Source: Clostridia bacterium (GTDB lineage Bacteria > Bacillota > Clostridia > Christensenellales > QALW01). Taken from it: a DNA stretch of 48,683 bases. Below the pieces are notes generated by a model. That model ran no database searches, had not been told where the DNA came from, and saw only the letters and a list, made by a program, of their open reading frames with translations. The position numbers and the translations under genes are program-made. The DNA lies in assembly GCA_017516345.1 (NCBI GenBank), contig JAFXDC010000007.1, positions 1-48,683 on the forward strand, in the 5' to 3' direction. Below are positions 23,338 to 32,174 of the stretch, piece by piece; the stretch's first letter is position 1; the number at the start of each line of letters is the position of its first letter.

Positions 23338-25515
23338 ATGAAAAGAAAGGTAAAAATAATAACCGTATCGGTACTGTTTTTGTTAATGCTGCTTGAAACT
23401 GCACTTGCCACAACCATGGCGCCATCACCTACTCCAACTCGTCCTGCGGCGTGGAACGGAGCCGTGGCATCTGAATTTGCGGGGGGAAGCGGAACTCAAA
23501 TCGATCCGTTTTTAATAACCAATGCCGAACAGCTTGCTTATTTGGAGACCTGGAGCAATAATAATCCTCATCCAGATAGAAGCTATTATTTTAAGGTGTC
23601 ATCCTTGGGCATTACATTTAACGATATTACTACCGGCTTTAACAGTGATACAGGTCTTATAAGTGTTTACGTTATAAGCACGCGCAAGACGTATTATCTT
23701 GGAACGGGTATAAAGGGTGAGGATTGCGGAAATCAATACGATCTGTTTGACAACGTGCCCTCAGAGAGAGGAGCTTGGTATGCTTCAAAAACCAGCACCG
23801 AGAAGATATCCGCTCCCTCCGAGATAAAATACTGGAAGCCTATAGAGTTTGGGCCAAAGGACGAAAATGCACCCAAGATGTATATTAATCTTACGTGCTA
23901 TCACGGGCTTGTGGGTCTGTTTGTCAGCGGTGAGGATAACTGCGGCCTATTTTCACGACTTGATGGAACAGAGCTGAAGCTCGGTAGTATAACCAGCTCG
24001 GTAATCATTGGGCGTGACAACGTAGGTGCGATTGCGGGTAGCGGACGCAGCTATATATATAACGGATACAACGGAAATTACAACGGAAATAACGGAAGAC
24101 TTAACTGTATGGTATTGGGACGCAAAAACGTCGGCGGAGTAATAGGCTTGGCACATCCTATAAAAAAGGATGCCAAGTTTAAGGGATATGAATATGATAA
24201 GTTATATCCGTCTGTTTCGGGAATTAACAGCTTTGGAATGGTTATTGGAGAGGAAAACGTCGGCGGTGTTGCGGGAAGCGCAGGATATATATTCGACGTT
24301 CCCTTTGGAAGTTGTGAAGTGGTGCCTCCGAGAGGCTTAATAACAGGAAGGGTACACGGTGAGCAAAATGTCGGCGGCATTGTGGGCGTTTGCTCAAACG
24401 GTGTGGTCCGTAATTGCATATCGGGCGTGCAGATAACGGGTAAGAATAATGTTGGCGGTGTTGTGGGAAGCTTGGATAACGCCTATGTCTACAACTGCGA
24501 ATTCAGGGTGGACAATACCTTTTACAGATATGGAGGAGAGAAAAACGTCGGCGGTATTGCCGGATATGCGCTTGACAGTATTATTGAGTACTGCTCCACC
24601 ACGTTTGCAAAGCATAACTACGGCGATCAATACGGTATGTCTATGTTTAAGGGCAAAGAAAACCTGGGCGGAATAGTAGGCTTGCTTGAGCGCTCGGGTG
24701 CACCCGGAGCTTACATAGCTCAAATAAGCAACTGCGCCTGCGTGGATTATATCAAGGGCGATACAAACGTAGGAGGTATCGTAGGAAAGGTGTCCTATTG
24801 GGGTCACATTCCCGAAAAAACCATTATACCTGCCGTCTCGACGTGTCTTGGAGGCTGCTTCCGTAATCTTCAAAGCGGCATAGCAGGATACCTTGCGCTT
24901 AAAGAGGATATTGAAAACTGCGTATGCTATTGCGCTATTGACGGATGCGAGCAAAAGCATGTGGGTAATATGAATATTACCGTTACCAAAATAAGCAAGC
25001 TTGATCAACTGTCAACGACCAACAATAATGATGGATTTGTCTACGATAAAGATAAATGGTATTTTGACGGGCTAAGATGGGAGCCCTTCTTGCTTGTAAG
25101 AGCGCACGTTCATACTCCCGTAGGGGAATGGCAGGCAAACCAAGCGCATCACTGGGTATTATGCTCGTGCGGTGCAAGAGCTATATTGGGAGCTCACACA
25201 AGCGGAAGCTGCAGTGTTTGCGGGTTTGAATCGGATGATCACGGTATTTATCCCGTGGTAACTCCGTCAAACGATCCGATAGGTCAAACGTCTACGCCCA
25301 CACCCTCTCCGTCACCGACCAAGCCAAACGAAACTGTAACGGCACCGTCACAGACCCAAAGCAATGTGACGCAGACCGTAGTGACGTATTATTTCGGTAT
25401 TCCCCAAGAGTATTATGTTGTAGGGCTGGTTATAGTTGCGCTTGCGGCGCTTATCGTTGTTGCGACGGTTATTACTGCGGTAATTATTATAACGGTAAAG
25501 CTTAAAAGAAAATAA
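23338..25515 (+). CDS. GLUG-repeat cell-surface protein with C-terminal membrane anchor
   Basis: 725 residues. An N-terminal signal peptide (cleavage near ALAT, residue 24) is followed by a Pro/Thr stretch. The body holds eight GLUG-type repeats (NVGGIAGYA, NVGGVVGS, NLGGIVGL and similar), a beta-rich fold common in surface adhesins and peptidase-associated proteins. Near residues 595-640 is a HTPVGEW...HHWVLCSCG...CSVCGFES segment with paired Cys/His that could bind zinc. A Thr/Ser/Pro linker and a final transmembrane helix ending KLKRK follow. AAGGAG precedes the ATG. Likely an exposed adhesin or structural protein; ligand unknown. Confidence 0.85.
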   Translation: MKRKVKIITVSVLFLLMLLETALATTMAPSPTPTRPAAWNGAVASEFAGGSGTQIDPFLITNAEQLAYLETWSNNNPHPDRSYYFKVSSLGITFNDITTGFNSDTGLISVYVISTRKTYYLGTGIKGEDCGNQYDLFDNVPSERGAWYASKTSTEKISAPSEIKYWKPIEFGPKDENAPKMYINLTCYHGLVGLFVSGEDNCGLFSRLDGTELKLGSITSSVIIGRDNVGAIAGSGRSYIYNGYNGNYNGNNGRLNCMVLGRKNVGGVIGLAHPIKKDAKFKGYEYDKLYPSVSGINSFGMVIGEENVGGVAGSAGYIFDVPFGSCEVVPPRGLITGRVHGEQNVGGIVGVCSNGVVRNCISGVQITGKNNVGGVVGSLDNAYVYNCEFRVDNTFYRYGGEKNVGGIAGYALDSIIEYCSTTFAKHNYGDQYGMSMFKGKENLGGIVGLLERSGAPGAYIAQISNCACVDYIKGDTNVGGIVGKVSYWGHIPEKTIIPAVSTCLGGCFRNLQSGIAGYLALKEDIENCVCYCAIDGCEQKHVGNMNITVTKISKLDQLSTTNNNDGFVYDKDKWYFDGLRWEPFLLVRAHVHTPVGEWQANQAHHWVLCSCGARAILGAHTSGSCSVCGFESDDHGIYPVVTPSNDPIGQTSTPTPSPSPTKPNETVTAPSQTQSNVTQTVVTYYFGIPQEYYVVGLVIVALAALIVVATVITAVIIITVKLKRK

Positions 25516-25525
25516 ATGAATATAG

Positions 25526-25558
25526 AAAAAGCAGGATGAAGAGCGCATCCTGCTTTTT
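25526..25558. terminator. Bidirectional rho-independent terminator
   Basis: A 13-bp stem (AAAAAGCAGGATG / CATCCTGCTTTTT) with a 7-nt loop lies between the convergent GLUG protein and spoIVA genes. Confidence 0.9.
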
Positions 25559-25580
25559 ATCTTTAAAAGTATGCACAAGC

Positions 25581-27056
25581 CTATAAAAGTATGCAGATAA
25601 GCCCTCCGCCGCCCTCGTTTACTATGCGCTCCACGGTCATCTGCATCTTTTTTTGTGCCTCTGCGGGCATGCGCACAAGCTTACCCGAAAGCCCCTCCTG
25701 CACAAGCTCGTGCAAGCTTTTGCCGAAAAGATTGCTCTCCCATATCTTTGAGGTGTCACTCTCAAAGCCCTTGAGCATGTATTTTACCATCTCCTCGCTC
25801 TGCTGCTCGCTTCCCACAAGGGGATTTACCTCGGTCTTTATATCCGCTCTTATAAGATGCAGACTCGGCGCGCTTGCCTTAAGCCGTACACCGCATTTGC
25901 TGCCCTGCTTTACAAGCTCGGGCTCCTCAAGCACCATATCCTCCATGCTTGGCATAACAACACCGTAGCCCGTGCTTTGCGCCGCAGCAAGAGCCGGCGC
26001 GATACGGTCGTATTCGCTCTTTGCGCGGGCAAGCTCGCGCATCATGCTCATAAGATGAAAATCGTCCTTTATCTCGCATCCGCACTGCTCACCCAGCACA
26101 CGGTAGAAAAGGGAGCTGTCAAGGGCAAGCTCGTAGATTATGCGTCCCGAGCCGGGCAGTACACGGCTTATCTCAAAGCTCTTTACAAAATCAAGCTCGG
26201 AAAAGGCGTCTGCAAGAAGGGGATAGTCGCACATCTTTTTTTGCTCGGGTGCGCTTGCAAGTGCCTGCAAAAGTGAGCCCACAAGGGGATGATCCTTATC
26301 AAGGGCCTGAACCCATGCGGGAATGTCGATCTGTACCGTGCGCAAGGGGAATTCGTAAAGCACTCGCTCAAGAAGTGAGGATATATCCTCCACCGTCATA
26401 TTAAGTACGTCCATACCTATGACAGGCACGCCGTACTTTTCCTCGAGCTCAAGCACCAGACGTTGGGTCTCTATACTGTAAAGATCAGTGGTATTAAGCA
26501 CCACCGTAAAGGGCTTGCCAAGCTCCTTAAGCTCCCGTACAGCGCGCTCCTCGCTTTCGGTATAGGCACTTCTGGGCATACCGGTAACGCTTCCGTCGGT
26601 GGTGACCACAAGTCCGATGGTGGAGTGCTCGCATATTACCTTGCGCGTGCCCATCTCTGCCGCCTGCTCAAAGGGCATCTCGCTCTCGCTCCACGGCGTG
26701 CGCACCATGCGGGGAACGTCGTTTTCAAGATGACCTATAACACCCTGCGCAAGATATCCCACACAGTCCACGAGCCGTACGCTCAGCACGGTCTTATCTC
26801 CAAGCTCAAGCCGTACAGCCTCGCTTGGTACGAATTTGGGTTGAGTTGTCATTATCGTGCGACCCGAGCCGCTTTGGGGAAGCTCATCTATTGCACGGTT
26901 CTTAATGAATTCGTTTTCTATATTGGGCAGGACCAAAAGATCCATGAACCTCTTTATAAAGGTGGATTTTCCCGTCCTTACCGGTCCTACCACCCCAATG
27001 TATATATCTCCTCCGGTTCTTTGTGCTATATCCTTGTAAAGATCAAAACCCTCCAT
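25581..27056 (-). CDS. spoIVA: Stage IV sporulation protein A (spore coat morphogenetic ATPase)
   Basis: 491 residues, the usual SpoIVA length. SpoIVA polymerises with ATP hydrolysis on the forespore surface and forms the basement layer of the spore coat. The Walker A motif GPVRTGKST is at residues 24-32, followed by the SpoIVA-specific DELPQSGSGRTIMTTQPKFV and VDCVGYLAQG blocks. The C-terminus ends GGGLICILL, as in typical SpoIVA. GGAGG is 6 bases before the ATG. It is monocistronic. This gene alone shows that the organism belongs to an endospore-forming lineage. Confidence 0.96.
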   Translation of the reverse strand: MEGFDLYKDIAQRTGGDIYIGVVGPVRTGKSTFIKRFMDLLVLPNIENEFIKNRAIDELPQSGSGRTIMTTQPKFVPSEAVRLELGDKTVLSVRLVDCVGYLAQGVIGHLENDVPRMVRTPWSESEMPFEQAAEMGTRKVICEHSTIGLVVTTDGSVTGMPRSAYTESEERAVRELKELGKPFTVVLNTTDLYSIETQRLVLELEEKYGVPVIGMDVLNMTVEDISSLLERVLYEFPLRTVQIDIPAWVQALDKDHPLVGSLLQALASAPEQKKMCDYPLLADAFSELDFVKSFEISRVLPGSGRIIYELALDSSLFYRVLGEQCGCEIKDDFHLMSMMRELARAKSEYDRIAPALAAAQSTGYGVVMPSMEDMVLEEPELVKQGSKCGVRLKASAPSLHLIRADIKTEVNPLVGSEQQSEEMVKYMLKGFESDTSKIWESNLFGKSLHELVQEGLSGKLVRMPAEAQKKMQMTVERIVNEGGGGLICILL

Positions 27057-27195
27057 GTCAATCCTCCAGATCAGTCAGTTTGCTTTTTGTATACTCTATG
27101 AGGCGCTTTTGCCCATTATTACTCTTTTGTAAAACGTAAATTGTAAAATTATTTTGAAATTTTAACATAACATTGTGCGCTTGCCCGCGCAAGAG

Positions 27196-27224
27196 TTGAC
27201 ATTAATAAAGAAAAAGCGTATATT
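27196..27224 (+). promoter_or_regulatory. Sigma-A promoter of the ABC exporter operon
   Basis: TTGACA, 17 bases, TATATT, about 48 bases before the first start codon. Confidence 0.6.
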
Positions 27225-27272
27225 TATATTGGTTATTTTTATATATAATAGGGATAGTAGGAATCGTATTAA

Positions 27273-28982
27273 ATGAAACACATTTTTCGTTACATGCGCC
27301 CGTATGCGGGGCGTATGTCGTTTGGTCTTGTGATCAAAATAGTGGGAACACTAATGGACCTTGCTCTGCCCTGGATGCTTGCCACCATGCTTGACGAGGT
27401 GGTGCCCACGGGGGATAAGGTGGCCATAGTTGCCCTTGGCATCGCCATGCTCATAGCGGCGCTTATCGGCTTCTTCGGCAACGTAATAGCAAACAGAATA
27501 GCCGCCGCCGTGGCACGGGATACCACTCGCGGCATCCGTAGGGATCTTTTCAGGAAAAGCATGTATCTGTCCTGCTCTCAGGTGGAGCAGGTAAGCGTTG
27601 CAAGCCTTGAAACAAGGCTTACAAGCGATACGTATAATATCCATCAGATGGTGGGAATGATGCAACGAATGGGCGTGCGTGCTCCCATATTGCTTGTGGG
27701 CGGCATAGCCTGCGCATTTATTATGGAGGCGCGACTTGCCCTTGTCATGCTTGGGGTCCTGCCATTTATAAGCGTCGCGGTGTATTTTATCGGTAAGCGC
27801 GGCAGAAGGCTCTACCATCAGGTGCAGAGCGCGACCGACCGCCTTGTGCGAAAGGTCAGACAGATCAGCAAGGGAATAAGGGTAATAAAAGCCTTTTCCA
27901 CACAAAAGACCGAGAACGAGGGCTTTGAAAAGCTCAATGTGGGTCTTTCCAACGCCGAGAAGAGGGCGGGCATGACCATGGGCGCAAGCAACCCCATCAT
28001 GACCATACTGTTAAACCTCGGACTTACCTGCGTTATCCTGGTGGGCGCATTTTTGGTACACGACGGTGTGACCGGCGCGGGCAAAATAGTGGCGTTTATG
28101 AACTACTTTACCATCATCGCAAACGCCATGCTGGTGGTAACGAGAATATTTATGATGTACTCCAAAAGTGCCGCAAGCGCTCAGCGTATCAGCAGCATCA
28201 TGGATATGCAGACCGATCAGCCCGTGCTTGATGATGCTACTGTCTACGACTCTCACGCCGTGTGCTTTAACGACGTCTGCTTTTCCTACAATCAAAAGGA
28301 TAAGGATTGCCTGAGCAATATCAGCTTTACCCTTGATAAAGGACGGACCCTCGGCATCGTCGGAGCGACGGGGAGCGGAAAAAGCACCGTGCTTCGCCTG
28401 CTTTTAAGACTTTATGATGCCACACAGGGCAAAATTACCGTCTTTGGTAAGGACGTTCGTTCATATGAGCCCGAGCAACTCCACCAAAGCTTTGCGGCGG
28501 TAATGCAGAACGATTTCGTCTTTAGCGGCAGCGTATACCAAAACGTAGCCTTTGGTAGGGATATCTCCCCTGAACAGGCGGAGCGCGCACTGCGTATGGC
28601 AAAGGCGGATTACGTTTTTGACGATCCCGACCGCCTTGAAAAGCACATAACCACCAAGGGCACCAATATAAGCGGAGGTCAGCGTCAGCGCTTGCTCATA
28701 GCCCGAGCCATCGCCTGCAACCCGCAGATATTAATTCTGGATGACTCCTCAAGCGCCCTGGACTATAAGACCGACGCAGCAATACGTAAGGACCTTGCAG
28801 AGCTTGATATAACAAAGATGATCATAGCACAGCGCATCAGCTCGGTGATGAGCGCGGATAAGATCCTGGTCATGGATAAGGGCAGGATAGTGGCATCGGG
28901 AACTCACGACGAGCTTTTGAAAGAGTGCGAGCTGTATAAGGAAATAAGCCTTTCACAGATAGGGGGTGCTATGCTTGAATAA
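27273..28982 (+). CDS. ABC exporter half-transporter, degenerate-site subunit
   Basis: 569 residues: an N-terminal six-helix type I exporter domain (about 1-300) fused to an ATPase domain (about 320-569). Walker A is GATGSGKST, the signature is ISGGQRQR, and Walker B reads ILILDD, with Asp where the catalytic Glu is normal. The partner encoded next has the complementary pattern, so this is the subunit that contributes the inactive ATP site of a heterodimer. Such pairs export drugs, lipids or peptides; the substrate cannot be told. It overlaps the partner by 8 bases. Confidence 0.92.
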   Translation: MKHIFRYMRPYAGRMSFGLVIKIVGTLMDLALPWMLATMLDEVVPTGDKVAIVALGIAMLIAALIGFFGNVIANRIAAAVARDTTRGIRRDLFRKSMYLSCSQVEQVSVASLETRLTSDTYNIHQMVGMMQRMGVRAPILLVGGIACAFIMEARLALVMLGVLPFISVAVYFIGKRGRRLYHQVQSATDRLVRKVRQISKGIRVIKAFSTQKTENEGFEKLNVGLSNAEKRAGMTMGASNPIMTILLNLGLTCVILVGAFLVHDGVTGAGKIVAFMNYFTIIANAMLVVTRIFMMYSKSAASAQRISSIMDMQTDQPVLDDATVYDSHAVCFNDVCFSYNQKDKDCLSNISFTLDKGRTLGIVGATGSGKSTVLRLLLRLYDATQGKITVFGKDVRSYEPEQLHQSFAAVMQNDFVFSGSVYQNVAFGRDISPEQAERALRMAKADYVFDDPDRLEKHITTKGTNISGGQRQRLLIARAIACNPQILILDDSSSALDYKTDAAIRKDLAELDITKMIIAQRISSVMSADKILVMDKGRIVASGTHDELLKECELYKEISLSQIGGAMLE

Positions 28983-30747
28983 TATCAACACCTCCAAAAG
29001 GGACGGCGCAAGCAAAACCAAGCGTATGGGTACGGTAAAAAGACTTGCGGGGTATCTGCTTAAGCGTAAGTGGCTCATGCTTTGCGCACTTGTTATGATG
29101 CTTGTGGCAAACCTCCTTGCATTGATAGGCCCCAAAATATCGGGCAGCGCCATTGACGCCATCGCCGAGGGCGCTACGGATTTTGACAAGGTATTCTTCT
29201 ATTGCGCACTTATGGCGGGGTTCTATATACTCTCCGCTGCGTTTTCCTACGTTCTTTCGGTACTTATGATAAAGCTCTCCCAAAGCATAGTTAAAAGTAT
29301 GCGCCGAGAGGTCATGGACCGCCTGCTTACCCTTCCGGTAAGCTACTTTGACAACCATCCCGCAGGGGATATCATCAGTCGTATCTCCTATGATATTGAT
29401 ACGGTAAATACCTCTCTTTCGGGTGATGTGCTTGCAATACTGGCATCATTTATTACCGTTGTTGGCTCATTTGTTATGATGGTGTCCATATCCCCCGTGA
29501 TGCTGCTCGTGTTTTTGATAACCATTCCCGCATCCCTGCTCTTTACGGCATATAAAACCAAAAAGATACAGCCCTATTTCCGTAAGCGCTCGGGTAAGCT
29601 GGGTGAGCTTAACGGCTACGCGGAGGAGATGCTCAGCGGACATAGCTCCATCAAGGCGGGAAGCAGAGAGGAGCACGTAATAGACTCCTTTGCCAAGCGT
29701 AACGAAAACGCCGTAACTGCATATTATGATGCGGATTACCACGGCTGTATCGTAGGCCCATCGGTAAACTTTATAAACAATCTTTCCCTTGCCCTCATCA
29801 GTATCCTTGGAGGATTTCTGTTCCTTGGCGGAGGTATCACGCTTGGAAATCTCTCCTCCTTTGTGCTTTATTCAAGACGCTTTGCCGGCCCGATAAACGA
29901 GATGGCAAGCGTGCTTACCGAGCTTCAGTCGGCAATGGCGGCGGCAGAAAGGGTGTTCAGGCTACTTGATGAGGCGCCCGAGACCCCCGATAAGCCAAAC
30001 GCCCACGTGTTTGATTCGGTAAATGGTGATATCAGCTTTAAAAACGTTGATTTCGGCTATAATGAAAAGGGACTGACCCTTAAGGATATCACAATGCACG
30101 CCGCTAAGGGCAAGACCGTTGCCATAGTCGGACCTACGGGTGCGGGAAAGACCACCATCATAAATCTGCTTATGCGCTTTTACGATATCAACAGCGGCGC
30201 CATAGAGCTTGACGGTGTGGAGACTCGCGACGCGGCAAGGGATTCCCTCAGAAGCGGCTTTTCCATGGTGCTTCAGGATACCTGGCTCTTTGACGGTACG
30301 GTCAGGGAAAATATCGCCTACGGTAACGGCGAGGTAACAAGCGAGCAGGTGGAGCAGGCGGCAAAGGCGGCACATATCCACGATTATATAATGTCCCTTG
30401 AAAAGGGCTACGATACAGTGCTCAGCGATGAGGGCGGCGGTATCTCAAAGGGTCAACAGCAGCTTATAACCATTGCACGCGCAATGCTTTCCGATGCCTC
30501 TGTTTTGATACTTGACGAGGCCACCAGCAACGTCGATTCAAGGACCGAGGAGCTCATTCAAAGGGCAATGCTATCCCTTATGAAGGATAAGACCTGTATA
30601 ATAATCGCCCATAGACTCTCCACCGTCAAAAATGCCGATACCGTGCTGGTGCTTAAGGACGGCGCAATACTGCAGCAGGGAACTCACGAGACCCTCGTAA
30701 GCACGCCCGGCTTCTATCACGATCTTTATTATGCGCAGTTTGAATAG
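28975..30747 (+). CDS. ABC exporter half-transporter, catalytic-Glu subunit
   Basis: 590 residues, six-helix domain plus ATPase. Walker A GPTGAGKTT and Walker B VLILDE with the catalytic Glu are intact, but the signature is altered (ISKGQQQ instead of LSGGQ). Since each ATP site uses one subunit's Walker motifs and the other's signature, this gives one normal and one degenerate site. TTG 28975 is favoured because AGGGGGTG lies 7 bases upstream; GTG 28966 overlaps that site, and ATG 29026 would shorten the protein by 17 residues. It is followed 30 bases later by rqcP. Confidence 0.92.
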   Translation: MNNINTSKRDGASKTKRMGTVKRLAGYLLKRKWLMLCALVMMLVANLLALIGPKISGSAIDAIAEGATDFDKVFFYCALMAGFYILSAAFSYVLSVLMIKLSQSIVKSMRREVMDRLLTLPVSYFDNHPAGDIISRISYDIDTVNTSLSGDVLAILASFITVVGSFVMMVSISPVMLLVFLITIPASLLFTAYKTKKIQPYFRKRSGKLGELNGYAEEMLSGHSSIKAGSREEHVIDSFAKRNENAVTAYYDADYHGCIVGPSVNFINNLSLALISILGGFLFLGGGITLGNLSSFVLYSRRFAGPINEMASVLTELQSAMAAAERVFRLLDEAPETPDKPNAHVFDSVNGDISFKNVDFGYNEKGLTLKDITMHAAKGKTVAIVGPTGAGKTTIINLLMRFYDINSGAIELDGVETRDAARDSLRSGFSMVLQDTWLFDGTVRENIAYGNGEVTSEQVEQAAKAAHIHDYIMSLEKGYDTVLSDEGGGISKGQQQLITIARAMLSDASVLILDEATSNVDSRTEELIQRAMLSLMKDKTCIIIAHRLSTVKNADTVLVLKDGAILQQGTHETLVSTPGFYHDLYYAQFE

Positions 30748-30777
30748 TGGGAAAATATATATAATAAGAAGGTTAAT

Positions 30778-31020
30778 ATGAGAATAGATAAATACCTTAA
30801 GGTAAGCAGAATAATTAAAAGAAGGACCGTGGCAAACGAGGCCTGCGATGCGGGAAGAGTAAGCGTAAACGGCAAGGTGGCAAAGGCAGGCTATGAGGTC
30901 AAGATAGGGGACGTGATCTCCATCCGCTTCGGAGAAAAGACCTCAAGCTTCGAGGTGCTCAGCCTTGATGAGCACGTGCTCAAATCCCAAGCGCAGGGTA
31001 TGTATAAGGTGGTAACATGA
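30778..31020 (+). CDS. rqcP: S4-domain RNA-binding protein RqcP
   Basis: 80 residues, a single S4 domain (MRIDKYLKVSRIIKRRTVA, then AGRVSVNGKVAKAGYEVKIGD-like core) of the RqcP/YabO type. RqcP works with RqcH in bacterial ribosome-associated quality control, moving tRNA during C-terminal alanine tailing on stalled 50S subunits. Length and motif order match the family. Its stop overlaps the start of ispDF (ATGA), so translation is coupled. The other S4 candidates (Hsp15-like heat shock protein) are the main alternative. Confidence 0.88.
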   Translation: MRIDKYLKVSRIIKRRTVANEACDAGRVSVNGKVAKAGYEVKIGDVISIRFGEKTSSFEVLSLDEHVLKSQAQGMYKVVT

Positions 31021-32132
31021 GGGTAGGAGTAATAATCGCCGCGGCGGGCTCGTCCAGCAGAATGGGCTTTGATAAGCTGCTTATGCCCCTTTGCGGCAAA
31101 AGCGTCATAAGACGCTCGGTGGAGGCTTTTCTGCCCTTTGCCGATAAGATGACCGTGGTGTGCTCCAAGGGTAATATCCATCTGCTTAAGCAGGAGCTTG
31201 ATGGCTGCAGTTGCAGCTTTTGTCTTGGCGGCAAGGAGCGCTATCAGAGCGTGCAAAGGGCACTGGGAAGCCTTGAGGGCGTGGATATAGTGCTTGTCCA
31301 CGACGGAGCGCGCCCCCTTATAAAGGGCAAAATAATAAAAAAATGCATAGAGCAGACCGCGCGTCTGGGTAGCGCCGTGGTGGGAGTCAAGGCAAAGGAT
31401 ACCGTAAAGTACTGCGACGGCAACGAGGTGGTGCGCACCCCCGACAGAAGCCGTATCTGGCAGGTGCAGACCCCTCAGGGCTTTAACTATAAAAATCTCG
31501 TGCTTGCATATAAGGACGTATCCGACGGGGTCACCGACGACGCACAGGTATACGAAAATGCCGGCAATGCCGTGTATATGCTGGAGGGAGATTACAGTAA
31601 CATTAAGCTCACCACCGCAGATGATATCGTTGCGGCAAGGGCTTTCTTAGGGGAGGCAAAAATGCGAATAGGAAGCGGATTTGACGTCCACGCCTTTGCG
31701 GATAACAGAAGGCTTATCCTTTGCGGTGTGGAGATACCAAGCGATAGGGGCTTGCTCGGGCATTCCGATGCCGACGTTGCGGTTCACGCGCTGATGGACG
31801 CCATGCTCGGTGCCGCAGGTATGAGGGATATAGGCTACTATTTCCCCGATACCGACCCCGAGTATAAGGGTGCGGATTCGGTCACCCTTTTAAAAAGGGT
31901 GAATAAAATGATCAATGATGCGGGATATAAGCTTGGCAATGCAGATATCACAGTGATCGCGCAGGCGCCTAAGCTCAGCCCATATATCGATCGGATGCGT
32001 AAGTGCATAGCCGACGCGCTTGATACGTGCGAGAATAATATCTGCATAAAGGCAACCACCACCGAGCGACTTGGCTTTACGGGCAGAAAAGAGGGCATCG
32101 CGGCGCAGGCGGTGGTACTGCTTGAGGTATAA
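31017..32132 (+). CDS. ispDF: Bifunctional IspD/IspF, MEP isoprenoid pathway
   Basis: 371 residues, fusion of two enzymes of the MEP pathway. Residues 1 to about 215 are IspD (AAAGSSSRMGFDKLL nucleotide loop, LVHDGARPL, DDAQVYE), making CDP-methylerythritol. From MRIGSGFDVHAF onward is IspF, with the metal ligands in FDVHAF and the LLGHSDADV and FPDTDPEYKGADS blocks, making the cyclodiphosphate. IspE, the step between, is not in the window. The start ATGA overlaps the rqcP stop. No frameshift or missing key residue seen. Confidence 0.95.
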   Translation: MRVGVIIAAAGSSSRMGFDKLLMPLCGKSVIRRSVEAFLPFADKMTVVCSKGNIHLLKQELDGCSCSFCLGGKERYQSVQRALGSLEGVDIVLVHDGARPLIKGKIIKKCIEQTARLGSAVVGVKAKDTVKYCDGNEVVRTPDRSRIWQVQTPQGFNYKNLVLAYKDVSDGVTDDAQVYENAGNAVYMLEGDYSNIKLTTADDIVAARAFLGEAKMRIGSGFDVHAFADNRRLILCGVEIPSDRGLLGHSDADVAVHALMDAMLGAAGMRDIGYYFPDTDPEYKGADSVTLLKRVNKMINDAGYKLGNADITVIAQAPKLSPYIDRMRKCIADALDTCENNICIKATTTERLGFTGRKEGIAAQAVVLLEV

Positions 32133-32174
32133 AAGCGATACCGACCGAAATAATTTTTAAAGGAACGGATAATA

